Source: Ignavibacteria bacterium UBA4661
GTDB taxonomy: Bacteria > Bacteroidota > Ignavibacteria > Kapaibacteriales > UBA4661
NCBI GenBank assembly: GCA_002405405.1
Contig: DHLT01000059.1
Span: forward strand, 1,436 to 6,695
Length of the DNA: 5,260 nucleotides
Direction: 5' to 3'
The notes under the pieces were generated by a model that was not told where the DNA came from, ran no database searches, and worked only from the letters and a program-made list of their open reading frames with translations. Shown here piece by piece: positions 1 through 5,260 of the stretch (positions are counted from its first letter, which is position 1; each line of letters opens with the position of its first letter). Position numbers and translations under genes: made by a program.

Positions 1-392
1 ACAAGCTCTGACTGACTACAAATCATCCCATTCGATTCCACGCCACGAATTTTTCGTTTGCCAATAGCAAAGCCACCATTGGGAACAATGGCTCCTTCTG
101 TTGCCACAACAACTTTCTGCCCTGCTGAGACATTGGGTGCACCACAGATAATGGTTCGCGATGTTATACCATCAAGCGTTACTTGGCACACCGACAGCTT
201 GTCGGCATCGGGGTGCTTTTCGCGATGCTGTACAAAACCGATAAAAAAGTTTTTATACTTGAGCGCGGGCTGTTCGATACCCTCGACTTCCAAGCCAAGC
301 ATAGTCAGGATAGGTTCTAATTGTGCGGGTTCGGCAAGAATAGCTTCGGGGAGCGTGATATAAGTTGTAAGCCAGTTGAGAGAAAGATTCAT
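1..392 (-). CDS. pheT: Phenylalanine--tRNA ligase beta subunit, N-terminal part (3' end outside window)
   Basis: This encodes the beta subunit of the cytoplasmic alpha2-beta2 enzyme that charges tRNA-Phe with phenylalanine using ATP. Only 130 codons are visible, against roughly 800 for the family, because the gene runs off the left edge. The start ATG (complement of 390-392) gives MNLSLNWLTTYI, matching the usual family N-terminus (MKIS-NWL-like), followed by the early LTMLGLEVE segment at residues 29-37. Next comes the OB-fold tRNA-binding (EMAP-II-like) domain, with HPDADKL at 60-66, CGAPNV at 83-88, GQKV at 91-94 and RGVESNGMICS at 116-126, all hallmark PheT motifs. The B3/B4, B5 and anticodon-binding-like domains would lie outside the window. 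No purine-rich Shine-Dalgarno sequence precedes the ATG; the 28 bases upstream are pyrimidine-rich on the coding strand. pheS is not upstream, so pheT starts its own transcription unit here. The identification is by motif recognition and is very secure. Confidence 0.96.
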   Translation of the reverse strand, partial: MNLSLNWLTTYITLPEAILAEPAQLEPILTMLGLEVEGIEQPALKYKNFFIGFVQHREKHPDADKLSVCQVTLDGITSRTIICGAPNVSAGQKVVVATEGAIVPNGGFAIGKRKIRGVESNGMICSQSEL

Positions 393-510
393 AGAAGATG
401 AGAGAACAGATAACGAAAGGATATATAACACAAGAAGAACGCGAAAATACGGTTTTTGACGGTGGTACATTCACGACAATGTGATTGTTAGTATTGTCTG
501 TCATATTGCC

Positions 511-600
511 CGTCATTACGAGCGTAGCGAAGTAATCTGCACGATGCGGTTTTCAATTGCAGACAGGGCAGTAGTATTACGGATCAAGCCCGCAATGACG
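511..600. repeat. 90-bp MITE-like element with 10-bp imperfect terminal inverted repeats
   Basis: The left end CGTCATTACG (511-520) and right end CGCAATGACG (591-600) are inverted repeats with one mismatch, enclosing 70 bp with no coding potential. The left part matches the style of the widespread bacterial intergenic repeat CGTCATTGCGAGCG...GCAATC; a second copy of that core lies at 656-682. Inside the left part, ATTAC (515-519) can pair with GTAAT (532-536) across 12 bases. The size and structure suit a small non-autonomous mobile or REP-like element. No target-site duplication is clear by eye, so mobility is an inference. Confidence 0.6.
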
Positions 601-624
601 ATAGCACAACAACGTAAAGCGTAG

Positions 625-643
625 GGGCGAATCGCATTCGCCC
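625..643. repeat. Perfect 8-bp inverted repeat (hairpin), 3-base loop
   Basis: GGGCGAAT (625-632) is the exact reverse complement of ATTCGCCC (636-643), with the loop CGC at 633-635. The surrounding sequence resembles a dispersed intergenic repeat (GGGGCGAAT...ATTCGCCC) that I recall from several bacterial phyla. There is no T-run on either side, so it is unlikely to be an intrinsic terminator, and no gene ends here. Confidence 0.65.
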
Positions 644-655
644 GCAGGTATTGCA

Positions 656-682
656 CGTCATTGCGAGCGCAGCGCGGCAATC
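656..682. repeat. Second copy of the CGTCATT-GC-GAGCG repeat core
   Basis: CGTCATTGCGAGCG at 656-669 matches 511-524 (CGTCATTACGAGCG) except for one base, and the following 13 bases are also alignable. The inner arms are ATTGC (660-664) and GCAAT (677-681), again 12 bases apart as in the first copy. No right-hand terminal partner (CAATGACG-like) was found downstream, so this is a solo or truncated copy. Confidence 0.65.
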
Positions 683-707
683 CCAGTGTTTGGTTGTACC
701 TAAAACC

Positions 708-732
708 CGTTCGCTGAGCTTATCGAAGCATG
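708..732. repeat. Dispersed TTGAGCTTGTCGAA-family repeat, copy 1
   Basis: CGTTCGCTGAGCTTATCGAA and its flank belong to the same family as 985-998 and 1051-1064, sharing TGAGCTT-TCGAA with one change. The 18 bases at 710-727 are a near-perfect palindrome: TTCG pairs with CGAA around a central AGCT, with one mismatch and one G-T pair. This palindrome family is a common non-coding interspersed repeat in many bacterial genomes. The ten bases CCCGTTCGCT at 706-715 recur at 938-947. Confidence 0.6.
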
Positions 733-779
733 GAATGTCTCTACGGTCTGCGGTCAAATACCTTCTCCACACCAACACT

Positions 780-860
780 TGTTATGTAATAAGTATAAAA
801 CCACTATCTTGTCAAAATAAATTATATACTATCAAAAAATATGCTGATCAACCCAAATTG
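780..860 (+). promoter_or_regulatory. AT-rich stretch, probable promoter region of the large repeat-protein gene
   Basis: Base composition drops to strongly AT-rich just upstream of the large plus-strand frame. TATA-like hexamers are present (TATAAA at 794-799, TATACT at 825-830), along with a TTGTCA at 809-814. None of the pairs has the standard 16-18 bp spacing, and no clear Bacteroidota TTTG / TAnnTTTG pair is visible. The region is called on composition and position only, and no exact promoter is claimed. Confidence 0.3.
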
Positions 861-984
861 CTTTGAATCTTTTTCACACAACAATGTCAGAAGAATACCA
901 TGCACAACGCTACAACCCGCAAGATTCAAACCTCACCCCCGTTCGCTTTGCTCACGTTCCCTCTCCGCTTCGGCAAGTGGTACG

Positions 985-1005
985 TTGAGCTTGTCGAAAC
1001 GCTCA
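985..1005. repeat. Dispersed TTGAGCTTGTCGAA repeat, copy 2
   Basis: The 14-mer TTGAGCTTGTCGAA at 985-998 is identical to 1051-1064. It is followed by ACGCTCA, so that TGAGC (986-990) and GCTCA (1001-1005) form a 5-bp inverted repeat with a 10-base loop. The copy sits in frame within the possible N-terminal extension of the large protein, where it is read as VELVET. Confidence 0.6.
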
Positions 1006-1050
1006 GCATACCGCTTCGAGGAGAGGGATGTCCGAAGGACAGGCGTCGCA

Positions 1051-1064
1051 TTGAGCTTGTCGAA
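1051..1064. repeat. Dispersed TTGAGCTTGTCGAA repeat, copy 3, abutting the probable start codon
   Basis: This is an exact 14-base copy of 985-998. The next three bases are ATG (1065-1067), the favoured start codon of the large exported protein, so the repeat ends exactly where the signal peptide begins. In the extended frame it would be read as IELVE. Confidence 0.65.
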
Positions 1065-1166
1065 ATGGTGAGGTTTACACAGGACAGGGCGAGGTTCACA
1101 ACACGCGCCGCGCTCCTCCTCTGCACTCTGCTTCTGTCACTCCTCATGCCACATCGCACGTATGCT
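1065..1166 (+). other. Sec-type signal peptide of the giant repeat protein
   Basis: Residues 1-14 are a basic n-region with four arginines (MVRFTQDRARFTTR). Residues 15-28 are a leucine-rich hydrophobic core (AALLLCTLLLSLLM). Residues 29-34 (PHRTYA) are a short polar c-region, giving likely cleavage after T-Y-A and before Gln35. The single Cys20 lies inside the hydrophobic core without a lipobox-like context, so a lipoprotein is unlikely. The peptide implies export across the inner membrane. Confidence 0.8.
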
Positions 1167-4100
1167 CAACCAACCAATGGCATGGCGGCAACGAGCGTTC
1201 TTGGTCAGCCCAATTTTACGAATACAACTATTGCTCGTGCTCAAGGTTTGGCTTCGCCGTATGGTATTGCCATTGATAATGCAAATGGAAAGATCTATGT
1301 TGCTGATCCGGGCAATAATCGAGTCCTGCGGTATTCAAGGGCGCAAGCATTGACGACAGCGGGTACTCCAGAAGCCGTTTTTGGGCAGACAAACTTTATA
1401 TCTAATGCGTCGAATTCTGGCGGTGTTTCGGGAAGCACAATGAATTCTCCTATTGGTATTGCCGTTGATTCTTCCGGCAATCTCTATGTCTCTGATTATA
1501 ACAATCATCGCGTATTACGTTTCAATAGTGCCCACACCGCAAATTCGGGTGCTACTGCATCAGCTGTCTTTGGTCAAGCCAATATGAATTCTAATGACGA
1601 AAATCGTGGGGGTGGAGTAACTCCTTCTCAAAGTTCACTCAGATATCCTTTTGGGATTGCGATTGACCGTTTGGATAATCTGTACATTGTCGATCAAAGC
1701 AATAATAGAGTTCTACGCTTTGCTAATGCATCAACAGCAGGTAATGGACCAAATGCATCAGCTGTCTTTGGTCAATCAACATTTAGTACAAATACTCCTT
1801 TTACTACTGCAACTGGTCTAGATATGCCCAAGGGTGTAACTATTGATGCTTCTTTCAATTTGTATGTCGCACAGCAGAATAATAATAGGGTAGTGCGCTA
1901 TGCAAATGCTCATACGGCTTCGAATGGTTCATCTGCCAGTGCAGTATTCGGACAACCGAACGAAACTTCGTTTACTGCTAATAATGGTGGTAGGTCGGCA
2001 AGTAGAATGAGTGTCCCAATTGGCGTTGCTGTGGATATTGCGGGGAATCTCTTCGTAGCGGAGCAGGGTAATCACCGCGTGATGCGATTTGCAAATGCCT
2101 CGACGGCAACGACAGGCGCGGCGGCAAATCTCGTGTATGGTCAGCCCGATTTTACATCGGCTCCGACTGCTGGTGTCTCTAATATGTATAATCCACAACT
2201 TATAGCTGTAGACCCCTTGGGCAATCTGTATGTCGGGGATTATGGAGCTAATCGTATTCTGATTTTTGCGAATGGAACAAGTGCCACAATGAATAATCCC
2301 ACCCCTTCTTCTGTCCTTGGGCAAGGAAATTTGAATAGTGGAACCGCAAATGCATCTTTTGAAGGTGCTCTCAATACTCCTACTTCTATAGCGGTCGATA
2401 ATACCACAGGGAAAATATTTGTTGCAGAAACAGGTAATAACAGAGTAGTACGCTACAGCAGTGTCCAAGCATTGTTAACTGGTGGCACACCTGAAGCGGT
2501 ATTAGGGCAATCGGTATCCTCTGGCGCAGGCACTGCTAATCAAGGTATGGGTGCATTTAATAACGGTGCATATACTCCTTCAGCAAGTTCAATGTCGAGT
2601 CCAAACTCCATTGTACTCGATAATGCAGGCAATCTTTATGTTGCTGATGCGAGCAACAATCGTGTTCTCCGCTTTGCCAATGCCCTGACAGCTTCGACGG
2701 GTGCATCGGCAAGTGCTGTTTTTGGTCAAGCAGGGTTTACCACTAATGGAACGGGCACATCGTTGAGTAGTATGAATCTTCCCTATGGGGTCACAGTTGA
2801 TGCCTCAGGGAATCTTTATATCGCTGATGCCGGTAATAATCGTGTCTTGCGGATCAATAATGCGGCAAGTGCATCGAACGGTGTATCGGCAACGGAAATA
2901 GGGTCAGGATTTAATAGTCCATATGATGTGGCAATCGATGCTTCTAACAACCTCTATATTGTGGACTATAATAACAATCAAGTGGTTCGGCTACCCAATG
3001 CTCATACAGCAAATACAGCTACTGCGACTACAGCATCTTTGGGTGGTCCTTCAGCCGGTCCGTCGGCGGCATCAGCGACTGTGACCAATTATCCAACCGG
3101 TGTTGCAGTTGATAGCCAAGGCAATTTATATGTAGCCGATCAGAATTATCATCGGGTATTGCGATATTCGAATGCGGCAACAATTGCCTCCGGTACTCCT
3201 GCCGACCTTGTGTTGGGGCAAGCTAATTTTACATCCGGTGATGCCAATAGGGGAGGTAGTGCGGCAAATAATTCATTAAGTTCTCCTGCCGATGTTACCA
3301 TAGATGCCTCAGGTAACATGTTTGTTGCGGATAACCAAAACAACCGTGTCCTGCGCTTTGTTGGATTTGGTAGTGCGAGTACCTCCGCCACAGCAAGCCC
3401 AACATCGGTGAACTTTGGCACCAACTTTACGGGCGGTCTAACAACCACACAAACAATTACGCTGTCGATAGCCAATGTCAATGCCAATGACAGCTTTACT
3501 TATACGCTGGGTGGCAATACAACTGGTATCACACTGAGTGAAAATGGCTTTACAACGACTGCGAATACAAATCCTTTCAACCGCACCTTTACGCTGACAC
3601 TGAACCCCGCAGTGGTGAATACCGTGAGTGGTTTCTTGTACATCCGCAGTGCAGGTGTAAGCACAACACTGGCGACTATCACACTTGGCGGTCAAGTGCG
3701 CGATGTAACCTCGCTGACCGTATCAGCAACGAGCGTGAATCATGGCACAGTGAATATCAATGCGACAAGCACACAAACAATACGCTTGACGATTAACAAT
3801 GCGATAGCAGGTGAGCGATTCACGTACAGTAGCAATAGTGCGGACTTCACGCTTGGTAGTAACACGAGCTTTACGACAAGTGCTACCAGTACCCAATTCA
3901 CAACAACTGTAACGATCAGTTTTGCACCAACAACCATCGGTGCGAAGACAGGGAATTTGACGATCAGCACCGCAAGCAATGTGAGCAATCCAACAGTGGT
4001 TGCGCTCAGCGGCACCGCCGTGAGTACGTCCATGACGGTATCGGCAAGTAGTATGAACTTTGGTACGATCAATACAAGCAACACTAGCACGCAAACGATT

Positions 4101-5260
4101 GTCTTGACACTTAGCAATGTGCAAGCAGGCGAGCGATTCACCTACGCGAGCAATAGCGCAGACTTCGCGCTGGGTACGAATCTTGGTTTTACGACAACGG
4201 CAAGTAGTACACAGTTCACGACAACAATAACCGTGAGCTTTGCACCGACTACGATTGGCGCAAAGACGGGTAATCTGACGATCAGCACTGCAAACAGTGT
4301 CAATGCTACAATCATTGCTATGAGCGGTACAGCGGTGAGTACCTCGCTGACGGTATCAGCGGTGAGTTTGAACTTTGGTGCAGTTGGTACGAATGCCACA
4401 GCAAGCACACAGACGATAACGCTGACGATCAACAATGCGCAAGCTGGTGAGCGATTCACGTATTCAACCACCGGCACAAACGCAAGTGATTTCTTGCTGA
4501 ATGGGAATCTCGGTTTTACAACAACCGCCAGCAGTACACAGTTTAGCACAACGATTACGGTGGGCTTTGTTGCAAGCAATGTGGGTAATCGCACAGGTAA
4601 CTTGGTCATCAGCACCGCAAGCAGTGTGAACACCACGACTATACCACTTGCAGGGATCGGGTTGAATAGCACTTCTGCTACACCAAGCCCGGCAGTCGTG
4701 AGTTTCGGAACAAACTTCACGGGCGGAGGAACAACCACACAAACAGTGGTACTCACGATGGTAAATGTCAGTGCGAATGATGTTTTCACGTACTCGCTTG
4801 GTGGAAATACAACAGGCATTACGATGAATACCACGGGCTTTACAACGACAGCCAATGCCAGTCAATTCAGCACAACGATAACGCTCACGCTGAATCCTGC
4901 TACGGTGAATGTCATCAATGGCGTACTGTGGGTGAATAGCGCAGGAGTGAGCAATACGCTTGCCACGATCACGCTTGGTGGTCAAGTACGCGATGTAACC
5001 TCGCTGACGGTGTCGCCAACAAGTTTGAATCATGGCACAACGAATATCAATGCAACGAGTACACAAACAATTCGCTTGACGATCAACAATGGGATGGCAG
5101 GTGAGCGATTCACCTATGCAAGCAACAGTGCCGACTTTGTGCTTGGCACGAATACGGTCTTTACAACGAATGCAACCAGCACACAGTTTAGCACAAGCAT
5201 TACGGTCAGTTTCTCACCGACCAGTGTTGGCGCAAAAACAGGCAACTTGACGATCAGCAC
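1065..5260 (+). CDS. Giant exported protein: signal peptide, 12 NHL-like blades, then ASH/choice-of-anchor-D-like modules (3' end outside window)
   Basis: The frame stays open from 867 to the last base, giving 1,398 visible codons from ATG 1065 and no stop. Residues 1-34 form a signal peptide. Residues ~44-765 carry twelve repeats of about 60 residues with the NHL signature (P-x-G-[IV]-[AT]-[IV]-D-x-x-G-N-L-Y-V-A-D-x-x-N-N-R-V-L-R-[FY]), most preceded by a V-F-G-Q linker, so a beta-propeller is expected. From residue 776 on come ~105-110-residue beta-sandwich-like modules resembling ASH/HYDIN or choice-of-anchor-D domains, with motifs such as SFAPTTIGAKTGNLTIST and LSGTA. The mature part is rich in Thr, Ser, Asn, Gly and Ala, poor in charge, and I saw no cysteine. 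Such proteins are usually secreted or cell-surface and often end in a sorting domain (T9SS in Bacteroidota), which could lie beyond the window. Ligand and function are unknown. A start at 900 would add 55 residues of repeat-derived sequence; 1065 is preferred because the signal peptide follows it directly. No Shine-Dalgarno is seen before 1065. Confidence 0.88.
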   Translation, partial: MVRFTQDRARFTTRAALLLCTLLLSLLMPHRTYAQPTNGMAATSVLGQPNFTNTTIARAQGLASPYGIAIDNANGKIYVADPGNNRVLRYSRAQALTTAGTPEAVFGQTNFISNASNSGGVSGSTMNSPIGIAVDSSGNLYVSDYNNHRVLRFNSAHTANSGATASAVFGQANMNSNDENRGGGVTPSQSSLRYPFGIAIDRLDNLYIVDQSNNRVLRFANASTAGNGPNASAVFGQSTFSTNTPFTTATGLDMPKGVTIDASFNLYVAQQNNNRVVRYANAHTASNGSSASAVFGQPNETSFTANNGGRSASRMSVPIGVAVDIAGNLFVAEQGNHRVMRFANASTATTGAAANLVYGQPDFTSAPTAGVSNMYNPQLIAVDPLGNLYVGDYGANRILIFANGTSATMNNPTPSSVLGQGNLNSGTANASFEGALNTPTSIAVDNTTGKIFVAETGNNRVVRYSSVQALLTGGTPEAVLGQSVSSGAGTANQGMGAFNNGAYTPSASSMSSPNSIVLDNAGNLYVADASNNRVLRFANALTASTGASASAVFGQAGFTTNGTGTSLSSMNLPYGVTVDASGNLYIADAGNNRVLRINNAASASNGVSATEIGSGFNSPYDVAIDASNNLYIVDYNNNQVVRLPNAHTANTATATTASLGGPSAGPSAASATVTNYPTGVAVDSQGNLYVADQNYHRVLRYSNAATIASGTPADLVLGQANFTSGDANRGGSAANNSLSSPADVTIDASGNMFVADNQNNRVLRFVGFGSASTSATASPTSVNFGTNFTGGLTTTQTITLSIANVNANDSFTYTLGGNTTGITLSENGFTTTANTNPFNRTFTLTLNPAVVNTVSGFLYIRSAGVSTTLATITLGGQVRDVTSLTVSATSVNHGTVNINATSTQTIRLTINNAIAGERFTYSSNSADFTLGSNTSFTTSATSTQFTTTVTISFAPTTIGAKTGNLTISTASNVSNPTVVALSGTAVSTSMTVSASSMNFGTINTSNTSTQTIVLTLSNVQAGERFTYASNSADFALGTNLGFTTTASSTQFTTTITVSFAPTTIGAKTGNLTISTANSVNATIIAMSGTAVSTSLTVSAVSLNFGAVGTNATASTQTITLTINNAQAGERFTYSTTGTNASDFLLNGNLGFTTTASSTQFSTTITVGFVASNVGNRTGNLVISTASSVNTTTIPLAGIGLNSTSATPSPAVVSFGTNFTGGGTTTQTVVLTMVNVSANDVFTYSLGGNTTGITMNTTGFTTTANASQFSTTITLTLNPATVNVINGVLWVNSAGVSNTLATITLGGQVRDVTSLTVSPTSLNHGTTNINATSTQTIRLTINNGMAGERFTYASNSADFVLGTNTVFTTNATSTQFSTSITVSFSPTSVGAKTGNLTIS
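1194..3359 (+). repeat. Twelve tandem NHL-like beta-propeller blades
   Basis: The conserved [NK]-[LI]-[YF]-[VI] core codons begin at 1290, 1479, 1677, 1857, 2046, 2223, 2412, 2631, 2811, 2949, 3123 and 3315. Spacing is 138-219 bp, mostly 177-198 bp (59-66 residues), which is longer than the ~45 residues of a compact NHL blade because of an inserted linker. The linker typically reads A-N-A-x-T-A-x-x-G-A-x-A-S-A-V-F-G-Q. The FGQ-type motif is clear before blades 1-9 and 12, but decayed before blades 10 (ATEIGSGF) and 11 (ASLGGPSA). Blade 10 is the shortest at 46 residues. NHL propellers usually have six blades, so twelve could fold as two propellers. Confidence 0.85.
3390..4679 (+). repeat. Higher-order repeat unit A-B-B-B, 1,290 bp; second unit begins at 4680
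   Basis: Equivalent codons of A1 and A2 (ACA at 3390 and 4680) and of B1 and B4 (CTG at 3714 and 5004) are both exactly 1,290 bp (430 codons) apart. B1 and B4 also share features absent from B2 and B3: N-H-G-T, N-I-N-A-T-S-T-Q-T-I-R-L-T-I-N-N, and the same A-to-B junction GGQVRDVTS. The array therefore probably grew by duplication of a multi-module block rather than one module at a time. The copies differ at many silent and some coding positions, so the duplication is not recent. Confidence 0.75.
3390..5260 (+). repeat. Six Ig-like (ASH/choice-of-anchor-D-like) modules, order A-B-B-B-A-B
   Basis: Module bounds by internal alignment are A1 3390-3713 (108 aa), B1 3714-4031 (106 aa), B2 4032-4346 (105 aa), B3 4347-4679 (111 aa), A2 4680-5003 (108 aa) and B4 5004 to the window edge. 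B modules share LTVS-x-x-S-x-N-[FH]-G, STQTI-x-LT, AGERFTY, SADF-x-L, FTT, STQF-x-T and GAKTGNLTIST. A modules share FGTNFTGG, TTTQT, FTY-x-LGGNTTGIT, LTLNPA and the exit ATITLGGQVRDVTS. Most end in a beta strand leading directly into the next module. ASH/HYDIN-type domains are typically adhesive or structural, but the exact family assignment is by eye. Confidence 0.8.

Larger units (their letters stand above)
393..899. other. Divergent intergenic region rich in short dispersed repeats
   Basis: This stretch of about 500 bases separates the divergent pheT and large repeat-protein genes. I find no convincing gene in it. The short open frames here translate into low-quality sequence built from the repeats listed separately (511-600, 625-643, 656-682, 708-732). 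The pheT-proximal part (393-~500) and the part at ~780-860 are AT-richer and are the natural places for the two outward-facing promoters. No tRNA, rRNA, CRISPR or transposase gene was recognised. Confidence 0.8.

Noticed and set aside
421..429. TATATA as a -10 box for pheT
   Set aside because: The position about 30 bases upstream of the pheT ATG is plausible, but the sequence 17 bp further upstream is TATTTT, not a -35 match. It is not strong enough to list as a promoter.
625..643. Hairpin as an intrinsic terminator
   Set aside because: There is no T-run on either strand and no gene ends near it; both flanking genes point away.
584..778. 64-codon minus-strand frame
   Set aside because: It is composed of the reverse complements of the dispersed repeats (read as FDKLSER and CRAALAMT-like strings), a well-known source of spurious hypothetical proteins.
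1065..1166. Lipoprotein signal with Cys20
   Set aside because: The cysteine lies in the middle of the hydrophobic core (LLLCTLLL) without a small-residue lipobox, while T-Y-A before Gln35 gives a normal signal peptidase I site.
1162..1353. 63-codon plus-strand frame starting at ATG 1162
   Set aside because: It is out of frame with, and inside, the large repeat-protein gene. The in-frame reading gives clear NHL motifs over the same bases.
3149..5066. Several long minus-strand open frames (up to 237 codons), some hydrophobic and valine-rich, opposite the ASH-like array
   Set aside because: They lie antisense to an uninterrupted frame with strong repeat-protein conservation. Their own periodicity mirrors the plus-strand modules read in reverse. 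No start context or recognisable family was seen.
3390..5260. Regular repeats as a CRISPR array or satellite DNA
   Set aside because: The repeats are ~105-110 codon in-frame protein modules with diverged third positions, not short identical repeats with unique spacers.

Overview
The window holds two protein-coding genes, both cut by its edges, that point away from each other across a repeat-filled intergenic region. The minus-strand gene (1-392) is the 5' end of pheT, the phenylalanyl-tRNA synthetase beta subunit. The plus-strand gene (best start 1065, alternative 900) stays open to the last base. It encodes the first ~1,398 residues of a very large exported repeat protein, and its stop codon lies beyond the window.

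Organism: a bacterium of intermediate base composition. Neither gene has a convincing Shine-Dalgarno sequence. The large protein combines a signal peptide, NHL-type beta-propeller repeats and ASH/choice-of-anchor-D-like beta-sandwich repeats. This combination is typical of large secreted proteins in the Bacteroidota/Chlorobiota (FCB) group, including Ignavibacteria- and Kapabacteria-like lineages. The assignment is an inference from style, not from a marker gene comparison.

Layout: 1-392 pheT N-terminus (minus); 393-~780 intergenic DNA with several short dispersed palindromic repeats; ~780-860 AT-rich stretch that probably carries the promoter of the large gene; 867-1064 an open but repeat-derived stretch in frame with the large gene; 1065-1166 signal peptide; 1194-3359 twelve NHL-like blades, each preceded by a linker that usually carries a [VL]-[FLY]-G-Q motif; 3390-5260 six Ig-like modules in the order A-B-B-B-A-B, of which the last is incomplete.

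The two genes have no evident functional link. pheT is housekeeping and the large protein is a surface or secreted architecture protein of unknown role. I find no defence system, CRISPR array, RNA gene or transposase. The most notable points are the internal evolution of the giant protein (12 blades that may be two six-bladed propellers, and a 1,290-bp higher-order repeat), and a dispersed intergenic repeat that runs directly into, and may have supplied, the start region of the large gene.
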